A DNA stretch of 64,000 bases, taken from the NCBI GenBank assembly GCA_000431975.1, contig HF988582.1:1-64000 (forward strand). The letters run 5' to 3'. Each line of letters begins with the position of its first letter. Positions within the stretch are counted from its first letter, which is position 1. This stretch comes from Prevotella sp. CAG:924. GTDB taxonomy: Bacteria; Bacteroidota; Bacteroidia; Bacteroidales; Bacteroidaceae. This document shows, in pieces, positions 35,689-43,850 of this stretch. Both the position numbers and the translations under genes were made by a program. The notes beneath the pieces were generated by a model, which saw nothing but the letters and a program-made list of their open reading frames with translations, was not told the DNA's origin and did not search any database.

Positions 35689-37602
35689 TCATGCCTGACG
35701 GGCAGCCTGGACTTCGCCCATGACGCGCAGCCAGTTGCCGCCCCAGATCTTCTGCAGATCATTGTCGGAGAAACCACGTTGGCGGAGCAGGCGGGTGAGA
35801 TTGATCATCTCTGAGGCATCGGCCAGTCCGCGGACTCCTCCATCGCCATCGAAATCGCTGCCAATGCCTACATGGTTGATACCCATCACGTCAATGGCAT
35901 GTTCCAAATGGGCAATGGCGTCGGCCACCGTGGCCTCGCCGTCGAGACGGAGGAATCCGTGATAGAGCGTGATCTGCATCACACCGCCCTGTTGGGCCAG
36001 GGCACGCATCTGCTCATCGGTGAGGTTGCGCACATGGTCGCAGAGGGCACGACAGCAGGCATGCGAGCATACAATGGGTGTCTTCGATTGCTGGAGAGCA
36101 TCGAAGAACGATTTTTCACTGGCATGGCTCAGATCGACCATGATACCTTCACGGTTCATGGCATCAATCACCTCACGACCGAAGTGGGAGAGACCATTGT
36201 GTGTGTTGCAGCCGCGTGCAGAGTCGCAGATGTCGTTGTCGCCATTGTGGCAGAGCGTGATATATACAATGCCACGCTGGGCGAAGTGGCTTACGTTAGC
36301 AAGGTCGTGCTCGAGAGCCAGTCCGTTTTCAATGCCGAAGAGGATCGACTTACGTCCGTTGCGCTTATCCTCATACAGGTCGGCCGGCGTGCGTGCGATA
36401 CTGATGTAGTCGCTGTTCTGTCCGACGATCTGCTCGAGCTTGTCAAAGATAAGGTCAGCATATTGGCGGGGGGAGAGACTGTAGGCCGGCAAGACGTCAG
36501 GAGCTGCGTCCTCCGTCTTGTCTGGCAGGGTCGCGTCCTTCCACTCAGGCAATGTGTTGAGCAATTCGGGATTATGATGCAGGATACCGGCGATGTCGAC
36601 CTTTTGCGAGAATGTCTCGCCCATCTTCGGTTGGGGCAGGTAAGCCACCATGACGACGGCGTCCTGATGGCCGTCAGACATCTTGTGCAGGTCGTAGAGG
36701 ATGCGTGGATCGCGGTGGTCGAACTCAATACCTTGAGGGAAAAACATCGGTGTGTCGCAATGGGAGTCGAGGGTGAGGGTACGGTGATGGAATGCCTTGG
36801 CTTCGGAGAAGTCCTCAGCTTCCTTGACAAGCCATTGAAACAGTCGTCGTCCTTCTTCCCCGAGCCATTCAGGATGCCACTGCACGCCTAAGATGGATTT
36901 GTATTCGGTGTTCTCGATGGCTTCGATGATACCGTCGGAAGCTGTGGCAGCGATGCGGAAACGTTGTCCCGGATCACTGATGGCCTGGTGGTGAAAACTG
37001 TTGACGAATAATTTGACAGCTGTCGGACTTGCGACCTTATTGTCATGGGTAGTAGGGGCAGCGTCGCGATAGATGCTGTCGAGTATTGTCCCGGGCACGA
37101 TGCTTATGCTGTGGGTTGGCTCGTATCGGTCGGCATCCTGACTGTGCTTGATGACGTCCTTACGGGCACTGATGTCCTGTGCCACCTTTCCTCCCAAGGC
37201 AACGGCCAGTGTCTGTATGCCTCTGCAGATGCCCAGCATGGGTATCTGACGGTTGTAGGCCAGACGGACAGTGAGCAACTCGGCTAGATCGCGCTGGCTG
37301 TTGATGCTGTGCAGGGCAGGAGAAGGCTCCTCATCACACCATAGCGGATTGATATCGCCTCCACCGGTGAAAATCAGGCCGTCTATGTTCTCTAATGTGT
37401 TGATAATCACATCTGTATCTGGTACTGGAGGAATGAGTAGCGGCGTGCCTCCAGCTGCTACCACTTGGCGGTAATAAACATCACTGAGAACGCTGCCTCC
37501 GTTGGTATAATTAGCTGTTAGACCAATCACCGGACGGCGCTTGGCTTCAGGGTAATGAGCATACACTTCATGCAGATGTGTATCCAGCATAAATCTTTTC
37601 AT
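35689..37602 (-). CDS. Fusion of class-I glutamine amidotransferase-type hydrolase (C26) and membrane dipeptidase (M19)
   Basis: A 637-residue two-domain enzyme, started at the Met of MKRFMLDTHL. Residues about 20-270 are a gamma-glutamyl hydrolase/peptidase C26 domain with oxyanion strand LIFTGGGDINPLW, nucleophile GICRGIQTLAVALGGK and the His-x-Glu in GVQWHPEWLGEEG. Residues about 280-630 are an M19 renal-dipeptidase fold with zinc ligands LDSHCDTP, GIENGLAL, VDLSHASEKS, CSHACCRAL and GIGSDFDGDGG. All catalytic residues look intact in both halves. No signal peptide, so it is probably cytoplasmic. The combination suggests stepwise breakdown of gamma-glutamyl and then dipeptide bonds, for example in glutathione-like or gamma-glutamyl peptides. 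Pathway is inference. Confidence 0.85.
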   Translation of the reverse strand: MKRFMLDTHLHEVYAHYPEAKRRPVIGLTANYTNGGSVLSDVYYRQVVAAGGTPLLIPPVPDTDVIINTLENIDGLIFTGGGDINPLWCDEEPSPALHSINSQRDLAELLTVRLAYNRQIPMLGICRGIQTLAVALGGKVAQDISARKDVIKHSQDADRYEPTHSISIVPGTILDSIYRDAAPTTHDNKVASPTAVKLFVNSFHHQAISDPGQRFRIAATASDGIIEAIENTEYKSILGVQWHPEWLGEEGRRLFQWLVKEAEDFSEAKAFHHRTLTLDSHCDTPMFFPQGIEFDHRDPRILYDLHKMSDGHQDAVVMVAYLPQPKMGETFSQKVDIAGILHHNPELLNTLPEWKDATLPDKTEDAAPDVLPAYSLSPRQYADLIFDKLEQIVGQNSDYISIARTPADLYEDKRNGRKSILFGIENGLALEHDLANVSHFAQRGIVYITLCHNGDNDICDSARGCNTHNGLSHFGREVIDAMNREGIMVDLSHASEKSFFDALQQSKTPIVCSHACCRALCDHVRNLTDEQMRALAQQGGVMQITLYHGFLRLDGEATVADAIAHLEHAIDVMGINHVGIGSDFDGDGGVRGLADASEMINLTRLLRQRGFSDNDLQKIWGGNWLRVMGEVQAARQA

Positions 37603-37712
37603 AGTAGTATATTTAAGGACGGCTGAATCCGCCGTCCGTCCATCATGCACTCTTAGCAGTGGATGTGTCCAGCGTCAGCGTCAAGAAGGGACGTCTGTTG
37701 CTGGCAGAGGTC

Positions 37713-38180
37713 TCAGTCTTCTTCGATTTTTACAGGTATCTCACGTTTGATACTTTGTTCGAGAGAGATGAGGGTTTCGGTAGAGACAACACCGGGAATC
37801 GACTGCATCTTGTTGTTGAGCAGGTCCATGAGCTGTTCATTATCCTTGGCATAAAGCTTGACAAGCATGGTGTAAGAACCTGTCGTGAAATGGCATTCCA
37901 CAATTTCGGGAATGTGGTTGAGCCGTTCTACAACGTCCTTATACATTGATCCACGTTCCAGATTGATGCCTACATAGGTACATGTGGAGTAGCCAAGGCT
38001 TTTGGGATTGATGTCGAAACTGCTGCCGGTTATGACTCCACTCTCTATGAGATGCTGTACACGCTGATGGATAGCTGCGCGTGAAACGCCGCATTCTACA
38101 GCCACATCCTTGAATGGTATACGCGCATTCTTGGACAAGATTGAAAGTATCTTTTTGTCTAATTTGTCTATTTTATCCAT
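37713..38180 (-). CDS. Lrp/AsnC-family transcriptional regulator
   Basis: 155 residues, started at MDKIDKLDKKILSIL. The longer open frame adds a hydrophobic extension out of keeping with the family and is rejected. An N-terminal winged helix-turn-helix (about 1-60, DVAVECGVSRAAIHQRVQHL) is followed by an RAM ligand-binding domain (about 65-150, with VECHFTTGSYTMLVKLYAKD). Such proteins form octamers and sense amino acids or related metabolites. The next gene downstream, 110 bp away, is the amidotransferase/dipeptidase fusion, a plausible regulatory target for amino acid supply. A -7 box (TACTTTTG on the minus strand, complement of 38215-38222) lies 35 bp upstream of the start. Confidence 0.9.
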   Translation of the reverse strand: MDKIDKLDKKILSILSKNARIPFKDVAVECGVSRAAIHQRVQHLIESGVITGSSFDINPKSLGYSTCTYVGINLERGSMYKDVVERLNHIPEIVECHFTTGSYTMLVKLYAKDNEQLMDLLNNKMQSIPGVVSTETLISLEQSIKREIPVKIEED

Positions 38181-38214
38181 AGTGATAACGTTTCTATTGA
38201 TTGCAATTAGTAAG

Positions 38215-38222
38215 CAAAAGTA
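38215..38222 (-). promoter_or_regulatory. -7 box of the Lrp-family gene
   Basis: Minus-strand TACTTTTG followed by C, 35 bp before the start codon. No clear -33 box; the adjacent palindrome at 38248-38282 occupies the -33 area and could be an operator as well as the terminator of the FKBP run. Confidence 0.5.
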
Positions 38223-38247
38223 GCAAATATTATCGACTAATACAATA

Positions 38248-38282
38248 AAATGCACGATTATTATTGGAATAATCGTGCATTT
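38248..38282 (-). terminator. Perfect palindrome between FKBP and lrp genes
   Basis: AAATGCACGATTATT and AATAATCGTGCATTT, 15 bp without mismatch, loop ATTGG. It starts 25 bp after the FKBP stop and is followed on the minus strand by TTTATTGT. Most likely an intrinsic terminator, but its position just upstream of the lrp -7 box also allows a regulatory role. Confidence 0.65.
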
Positions 38283-38306
38283 TGTCATTTATAAGTCTTT
38301 TAAAGC

Positions 38307-39317
38307 TTATTTTTTAGTTGTTTTTGCACTTTTTGCGGTTGTCTTTTTCTTAGCTACGGTCTTGTTGCCGGTTTGAGTCTTGGTAGCGGGCTTGAGAGTT
38401 GCAGCCGGTTTTTTGTCAGGCTCAATACCTTTCAGTTCGACAGTAAAGATCAGAGCTGAATAAGGTTTGATCTGACCGGCCTGACGCTGGCCATAGGCAA
38501 GATCCTGAGGGATATAGAGTACCCACTTCGAGCCGACAGGCATCATGGTAAGAGCTTCACCCCAACCTTTGATCACCTGGTCGCAACGGAAAGCATCGTA
38601 GCCCTTCTTGGTGTTGTGCTTGGAAGTAGCATCGAAAACGGTACCGTCAATGGTCTTGCCCTCATATACTACCTGTACAGTCTGTTCCTTGGTGGGCTTT
38701 GCACCTGTACCCATGGTAAGTACTTTGTACTGCAGGCCGCTGGCAGTGGTCTGTATGCTGTCCTTTGTCTTGTTGTCGGCCATCCATTGCTCGTTCTTGG
38801 CCTTCCATGCCTCGTTGGCGGCATTGATAATGGCCTGACTGCGTGTCTGGAAGTATTTGCGTGCCTTGGGCATGCTGAAGAACGTACTATCCTGACCCAC
38901 GGCTGCGATGAATCCCTTATGGAAGAGAGAGGCTTTCAGAGAGTCGGGTGTGTCCTTAAGGTTACGGTTCATGCCGGGCAGAATACGCTCGGTAGCCTGC
39001 TGGGCAATGCTGGAACCTGCTACATAAGCCTTAAAAGCGGGGTCAGAAGCTTTGGCAATGGCATCTTCATAACCACGGATAAATTCTGGAAGCTGTGCCT
39101 CGTCGATGTGGAGCTGCTCCTTCAGATAGGGAAGCAGACCTTGGGTGGCTGCCATACCGGCAGCATAGGAGAGACTGTCGGAGGGTGTATTGAGCTGTAC
39201 AATCACTACACGGGGCTGTTGAGCCTGTTTCTTCTGATCTTTCTTCTTATCGGCTGAAACGGTCATCGTGACGGCTGAGGCTAAGAGAAAGAAAGAGAGC
39301 AAAATGATCTTTTTCAT
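38307..39317 (-). CDS. Exported FKBP-type peptidyl-prolyl isomerase with Lys-rich tail
   Basis: 336 residues. Signal peptide (ILLSFFLLASAVTMTVSA), an FKBP-N dimerisation region (about 45-190) with LNTPSDSLSYAAGMAATQGL, and an FKBP domain (about 200-295) with VVYEGKTIDGTVFDAT, CDQVIKGWGEALTMMPVG (Trp retained) and YGQRQAGQIKPYSALIFTVE. It catalyses cis-trans isomerisation of prolyl bonds in the periplasm. The last ~40 residues are almost only Lys, Ala and Thr (ending AKKKTTAKSAKTTKK), an unusual basic tail for an envelope protein. It is the third of three adjacent FKBP genes, 180 bp from the next. Confidence 0.92.
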   Translation of the reverse strand: MKKIILLSFFLLASAVTMTVSADKKKDQKKQAQQPRVVIVQLNTPSDSLSYAAGMAATQGLLPYLKEQLHIDEAQLPEFIRGYEDAIAKASDPAFKAYVAGSSIAQQATERILPGMNRNLKDTPDSLKASLFHKGFIAAVGQDSTFFSMPKARKYFQTRSQAIINAANEAWKAKNEQWMADNKTKDSIQTTASGLQYKVLTMGTGAKPTKEQTVQVVYEGKTIDGTVFDATSKHNTKKGYDAFRCDQVIKGWGEALTMMPVGSKWVLYIPQDLAYGQRQAGQIKPYSALIFTVELKGIEPDKKPAATLKPATKTQTGNKTVAKKKTTAKSAKTTKK

Positions 39318-39496
39318 TGTTGCTGTTGACTATATATGAGATTGAATAGTATCAATAGTTATCTGAGAGAGGGACTATAGCCATGCTCTTATATGATGAC
39401 AGACAACAAATACACTCGTGTCTTCTCAAATATATGACAGACTAAAGACCCTCCCTCTTTTAATTCCGCATTTGCGGTTGAGGTGCAGATGCAATA

Positions 39497-40369
39497 TTAT
39501 TTGCCGACCTTTACCAGTTCGATCTTGAAGATCAGAGCAGAGAAAGGCTTGATCTGACCAGCCTGACGCTCCTTATAAGCGAGCTGCTGGGGAATATATA
39601 CCTCCCAGACAGAGCCCTCGGGCATGTGGGTCAGAGCCTCAGAGAAACCGGGGATCACCTGGTTGGCATGCATTGTCACAGGACGACCGCTCTTATAGCT
39701 GGAGTCGAACACCTTGCCATCGATGGTACGGCCTTCGTACTGAACCTGTACGGTAGATGTATCAGAGGGGATGGTACCCTTTCCTTCCTTGAGAACTTTG
39801 TACTGTACACCCGACTTCAGAGTCACCACTCCGGGCTTTTTGGCATTGGCAGCGAGGAACTTCTCACCGGCAGCCTTGTTAGGACCATACTCTTTTGACA
39901 TGGTCTTTGTCTTGATGGCCTCCATCTTGGTCTGAGCCACATTCTGTGCCTGTGTGGGATCCATCAGACCCTTCTTGCCATTCACACCTGTGATGAAACC
40001 GGCCAAAAGGTTTTTCAGAGAGATAGTCTTTGTAGAGTCCTCGCCATATACCTCGTGGTTGATGCCCTTAACGAGCTGGGTAGAGATCTGCTGACCGATC
40101 TGAAGACCCATGATATAAGCGGCTTTCTTCTTGTTGTCGCCGGCATTGACACCCTCGTTGATACCCTTGATGAATTCGCTCATGTAGGTGGTGTCGATCA
40201 CCTGGCCCTGTTGGATAGCCTGACGTACATACTGTGACTGTACCAGACCGATGGCGTAACTCATGGAGTCGACGTCAGTCTTCAGTTGTGCTTTAGGAGT
40301 AGAGTTGCCGCAGGCTGTGAAGGTGGCGGCAGCGACGGCCATAGCGGCCAAAAGATGAATCTTTTTCAT
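39497..40369 (-). CDS. FKBP-type peptidyl-prolyl isomerase lipoprotein
   Basis: 290 residues, started at the Met heading the lipoprotein signal (MKKIHLLAAMAVAAATFTAC). FKBP-N helices (about 35-180) and an FKBP domain (about 195-288) with VQYEGRTIDGKVFDSSY, NQVIPGFSEALTHMPEG and IKPFSALIFKIEL. The active-site Trp is replaced by Phe (VIPGF), which lowers or tunes catalysis in some FkpA/Mip-like proteins. Probably membrane-anchored in the periplasm, acting as a foldase or chaperone for envelope proteins. It lies between two other FKBP genes, with similar domain layout, suggesting local duplication. Confidence 0.92.
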   Translation of the reverse strand: MKKIHLLAAMAVAAATFTACGNSTPKAQLKTDVDSMSYAIGLVQSQYVRQAIQQGQVIDTTYMSEFIKGINEGVNAGDNKKKAAYIMGLQIGQQISTQLVKGINHEVYGEDSTKTISLKNLLAGFITGVNGKKGLMDPTQAQNVAQTKMEAIKTKTMSKEYGPNKAAGEKFLAANAKKPGVVTLKSGVQYKVLKEGKGTIPSDTSTVQVQYEGRTIDGKVFDSSYKSGRPVTMHANQVIPGFSEALTHMPEGSVWEVYIPQQLAYKERQAGQIKPFSALIFKIELVKVGK

Positions 40370-40480
40370 TTTATCGTTTGATATTTTAAAATTCAATGGG
40401 ATAAGTGCGGCGGAGAATTTCCCATGGCTGTTCTGATGGAATCAGGAAACAGCTCCGGCTCTGCCGTCGCTATCGTTTTT

Positions 40481-41062
40481 TTACTTCACTTTGATAAGTT
40501 CTACGTCGAAGATCAGCGTAGCATAGGGAGGAATAGACTGGCCGGCTCCTTGCTCGCCATAACCGAGGTGGTAGGGGATGAAGAAACGGTACTTGGCACC
40601 TTCCTGCATCAGCTGCAAGCCTTCTGTCCAGCCTTTGATTACCTGATTGAGACCAAAAGTAGCCGTCTCGCCACGGCGGTAGCTCGAATCGAACACCTGA
40701 CCATTGATGAGCTTGCCTTCGTAGTGGCACTCTACTTGATCAGTGGCATTCGGCTTTTGGCCATTGCCCTCGCGGAGTACTTCGTACTGCAGACCTGATG
40801 GGGTGGTTTTCACCTCGGCACGCTTGCCGTTCTCCTCAAGGAAAGCCTTGCCTTCGGCCTTCGCCTGGGCGGCCTGCTTCTCGGCCTGCTCCTGGAAGAA
40901 CTTCTGGATGGTGGTCTGTGCTTCTGCTGCATCCATGCCTTGCTTTCCGGCAAGGACATCCTTGATGGCCTGTGCGAAGTCATCGATATTCAGTGTGGTG
41001 GCTCCCATATTGACGAGCTGGTTGCCAATGCTCATGCCAAGGGCATAACTTACTTTGTCCAT
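40481..41062 (-). CDS. FKBP-type peptidyl-prolyl isomerase, FklB-like, no signal peptide
   Basis: 193 residues without export signal, so cytoplasmic by prediction. It begins MDKVSYALGMSIGNQLVNMG, the FKBP-N signature that the two downstream FKBPs carry after their signals. The FKBP domain (about 100-192) keeps all usual active-site features: CHYEGKLINGQVFDSSY, VIKGWTEGLQLM (Trp), YGEQGAGQSIPPYATLIFDV. It is the first and most canonical of three consecutive paralogues and has its own -7 box (complement of 41240-41247), with a leader of about 170 nt. Confidence 0.93.
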   Translation of the reverse strand: MDKVSYALGMSIGNQLVNMGATTLNIDDFAQAIKDVLAGKQGMDAAEAQTTIQKFFQEQAEKQAAQAKAEGKAFLEENGKRAEVKTTPSGLQYEVLREGNGQKPNATDQVECHYEGKLINGQVFDSSYRRGETATFGLNQVIKGWTEGLQLMQEGAKYRFFIPYHLGYGEQGAGQSIPPYATLIFDVELIKVK

Positions 41063-41383
41063 GTCTTGTTTTTTTCTTTGTGTTTATGATACAACAGCCT
41101 GTAAAGGCTGGTAGAATTGGTTTCAGAATGACATAAACGGCCGTTTGGTCCGTATTTTCTCCGCTTTTCCGCAGCTGCATTATGCTGGTCATAGCAGGAC
41201 AGAACGTGCAAATTGAAGTAATCTTCTTTAATTAAGGTGCAAAGATATAGTTTTTTAATCTTTTATGGGAGCACCTTTACTGAAAAAATTATTATTTTTG
41301 TGGTTAAATAACAGTTATTCCGTCTCGGCTCTTATCTTTGTGAAGTAAGAGACGACGAGAAAACAATATAATGTGGTAAGCCC
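41063..41383. promoter_or_regulatory. Divergent promoter interval, FKBP and sirtuin genes
   Basis: Minus strand: TATCTTTG (complement of 41240-41247) for the FklB-like gene. Plus strand: TATCTTTG (41333-41340) for the sirtuin gene, 44 bp before its ATG. Good -33 boxes are lacking for both. The AT-rich middle (41245-41320) separates them and nothing else is seen. Confidence 0.55.
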
Positions 41384-42082
41384 ATGAAGAAAAAAGTAGT
41401 GTTTCTCACCGGTGCAGGCATGTCGGTAGAGAGCGGATTCAAAACCTTCCGTGGTGAGGATGGCCTTTGGGAAAATTATCCTGTAGAGAAAGTATGTACG
41501 CACGAGGCATGGGAGAGAGATCCCGACTTCGTGACGGGCTTTTATAACATGCTCCGCAAGAAGCTGTGGGTGGCTCAGCCTAATGAAGGACATCGACTCA
41601 TCGCGCAGATGGAGAAGGAATACGATGTGTCGGTGCTGACTCAAAATGTGGACAATCTGCACGAGAAGGCAGGTTCAACACACGTCATCCATTTGCATGG
41701 CGATCTGTCTAAGGTGTGCTCTTCCAACAATCCTTACGATGAGCGTTATATCAAGCAGCTGACACCGGAAGATAGTGATGTGAAACCGGGAACGAAGGCG
41801 GGTGACGGCTCTTTGCTTCGTCCTTTCATCGTGTTCTTCAACGAAAGCGTACCCATGCTTAATCCTGCTGCCCGAGAGGCAGAGAAGGCTGACGTGTTTG
41901 TGATTATCGGTACCTCGCTCAATGTCTATCCGGCGGCCGGTCTGGTACAGTACACACCGGCTAACTGCCCGATATATCTTATTGATCCTAATCCTGTTAC
42001 GAATACATTTCGTAATGTGACGCAAATTAGGAAAGGGGCGAGCGAGGGAATGAAAGAGCTTCTGACGATGATACGTCCGTGA
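41384..42082 (+). CDS. Sirtuin-type NAD-dependent protein deacylase lacking zinc cysteines
   Basis: 232 residues. It removes acyl groups from lysines using NAD and makes O-acyl-ADP-ribose. NAD-site motifs: GAGMSVESGFKTFRGEDGLW (about 10-29), TQNVDNLHEKAGS (about 86-98) with the catalytic His in HLHGDL (about 104-109), and GTSLNVYPAAGL. In the small domain, where most sirtuins have two CxxC pairs for structural zinc, only one Cys is present (KVCSSNNPYDERY); the other three are gone while LLRPFIVFFNESVP is intact. The protein is thus a zinc-less variant, still likely active. Cytoplasmic, monocistronic. Confidence 0.9.
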   Translation: MKKKVVFLTGAGMSVESGFKTFRGEDGLWENYPVEKVCTHEAWERDPDFVTGFYNMLRKKLWVAQPNEGHRLIAQMEKEYDVSVLTQNVDNLHEKAGSTHVIHLHGDLSKVCSSNNPYDERYIKQLTPEDSDVKPGTKAGDGSLLRPFIVFFNESVPMLNPAAREAEKADVFVIIGTSLNVYPAAGLVQYTPANCPIYLIDPNPVTNTFRNVTQIRKGASEGMKELLTMIRP

Positions 42083-42444
42083 TCTGGTCCGACATCAAGA
42101 CAGTGGTCATCTTGCTTATAGGTAGTATTAAGAAAGGTGATAAAACTCTTCGGCCTTTTGTGTATCTATCACCCGTCTGTTGAAACGATTCGGGGAGTTG
42201 GGCGGCCGGAAAAGGATTTAGAAGCAGAAAAAAATATGCCGGGAATCTTTCGTCATACGAGGAAAGCAGGGTATCATTGCAGTGCCGGGTGACAGGCAAG
42301 GCGAGGGCCCGGGCCTGGACGGCTAGACTTTTCATGCCCAATGCCCCAAAGGGTATATCCGGTCCTGACAGACAACACGTCCGGACTGTTGCCTGTCTGT
42401 AGGACCGTAGCTTGTAAAGAAAACAGTACGGTTTTTGCCTGATG

Positions 42445-42921
42445 GTCTACTTTTCTAGGATGTCTTTTGCAAGGTGTCTGCTGTTCCCGTTGATAAGAGA
42501 AAAAGTGTCTAGTGAGATCAGGAAAAGTCAGGAAGATATTTGCAAGGGCAAAGTATCCATGGAAACTTGGGCAAGTTACCATTGGAATTTTGATGAGTTA
42601 CCATTGGATACTTTTCCAAATATCCAATGGTAACTTTTCTGGGATATAGTCATTTTGTCAACTTATTGATTTTCAGTGTCTTGAAAAACTGCAAGTAAAC
42701 GGGGCAACAAAGAGGCCGACTGGCGCCGCCTACTGCCTGAAAATCGGGCTGCCGGACGCTGTAAAGGGGCCTGCAGCGGACCTGGGAAGCTCTGTATTTG
42801 GGATTTTTGACTATAAAGAAAAATAGGATAAATTTCAGAGAACCGTCCACTTTGGACAGGTCATGCTCTGCACTTCCACGACCCTTCCCCTGCCCGGGAA
42901 GAGAGGAAGGGCAGCCCGACA
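42445..42921 (-). repeat. ~0.5-kb dispersed repeat, copy B (inverted)
   Basis: Reverse-complement match to 9020-9513, about 80% identical by eye, lacking one ~22-bp unit. It includes the perfect palindrome GTTACCATTGGATA...TATCCAATGGTAAC (42597-42634). With copy A it forms a 33-kb-spaced inverted repeat flanking everything from maoC to the sirtuin gene. Confidence 0.8.
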
Positions 42922-42979
42922 TCCTCCCCGCCATACAGGATCACCGCCTTATGTAGTCGCCCCTTAAAAAGACCACTTT

Positions 42980-43016
42980 TGCGGGATACTGTTCTGACAC
43001 AGTATCCCGCATATTT
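42980..43016 (+). terminator. Perfect hairpin with T-run, no adjacent gene
   Basis: TGCGGGATACTGT / ACAGTATCCCGCA, 13 bp without mismatch, followed by TATTTTT. It looks like an intrinsic plus-strand terminator although the nearest plus-strand gene ends 900 bp upstream. It may end a transcript arising in the repeat region. Confidence 0.65.
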
Positions 43017-43358
43017 TTGAAGCATGCACCCAAGAGCTTTCAGGGTTCTTTTGAAGTCATAACGCTAAGATCAGGGCTTCTCTCAGAGGCGTGACGGATA
43101 TCAAATTCTTTCTTTTCAGACTTACTAGACTATATGCATAACTCCCCTAGGTTTATCGTGTGAGCCTTCGTTTATAGGATATTTCACGTTCTTGTGTCTG
43201 AAACAAATATATTCTTTCTTGTGGTCGGCTATATTTTTATCACTTTATTGTAAATATAGCAAAAATCGTATTTTTTATATTGAAATTGTATAAGTCGTAA
43301 AGGTCCTAATGGCTCCTGTTATTGTTTTATATGTGTTGTTTATTTCTTGATATGAAAC

Positions 43359-43850
43359 TTATATGATGGTATAGACGAGGCGCCCATTAATTCGTTCCGA
43401 CTTCATAATCACTATATCACGGATCGTCATGCAGGCATCCTCTACTTCTATGTCAAGGGGTGTTTCCGTAGGTTGGCGTACGAGGGTAATATGTGGCTGG
43501 AAGGGACCGTGACTATAATTGATGCCCCGTTCGTCGAGGGCCTTCCGCAGTCGGAGTGCCAGTGTCTTCATCTTTTCTTTCCCCTGAATGCCCATCCAAA
43601 GCACACGACTCCTGCCGTTGAAACAGCCGAGTTGTCCGGTCGCTATGACGAAAGGATCAAATCTTACGGAGGCTACTGCCGTCTTGATGTCATCGATCCT
43701 GTCTGTCTCACCGATAAAGACCAGTGTCAGGTGCAGGTTCTCCGGACGGGTAAAGTTGCCCCTGATACCCTGTTCCTTGAGGCCCTCTTGGGCATCCAGG
43801 ATCGAAGCCTTAAAGGCTTCCGTGAAGCGTATGGCGATGAATATTCTCAT
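43359..43850 (-). CDS. thpR: RNA 2',3'-cyclic phosphodiesterase (ThpR/LigT)
   Basis: 163 residues of the 2H phosphoesterase family. Both His-x-Thr catalytic motifs are present: NLHLTLVFIGETD (about 40-52) and QPHITLVRQPTE (about 122-133). The N terminus MRIFIAIRFTEAFKASI is typical. The enzyme hydrolyses 2',3'-cyclic phosphates on RNA ends to 2'-phosphates, and its in vivo substrate is uncertain in bacteria. It stands alone, about 240 bp downstream of the rmuC stop on the same strand. Confidence 0.92.
   Translation of the reverse strand: MRIFIAIRFTEAFKASILDAQEGLKEQGIRGNFTRPENLHLTLVFIGETDRIDDIKTAVASVRFDPFVIATGQLGCFNGRSRVLWMGIQGKEKMKTLALRLRKALDERGINYSHGPFQPHITLVRQPTETPLDIEVEDACMTIRDIVIMKSERINGRLVYTII

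Larger units (their letters stand above)
42083..43358. other. 1.3-kb gene-free region with repeat copy B
   Basis: No supported gene. From the left: a segment shared with 9692-9723 (42171-42202, same orientation), the ~0.5-kb repeat in inverted orientation (42445-42921), a 16-bp phrase at about 42956-42971 that also begins the 106-bp repeat (AGTCG.CCCTTAAAAA), a terminator-like hairpin (42980-43011), and an AT-rich stretch (43180-43358) upstream of nothing on the plus strand. Confidence 0.65.

Noticed and set aside
38181..38288. Hydrophobic N-terminal extension of the Lrp-type regulator
   Set aside because: It crosses the palindrome and -7 box, and Lrp proteins begin directly with the helix-turn-helix.
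9041..42934. Similar small open frames in the two large repeat copies (81 residues at 9041-9286 plus, 94 residues at 42650-42934 minus), both ending KINKLTK, as a conserved small protein
   Set aside because: Codon-by-codon comparison shows mostly amino-acid-changing differences, and the stretch before FFK is held in register only by compensating single-base shifts. That fits shared non-coding repeat DNA better than a protein under selection.
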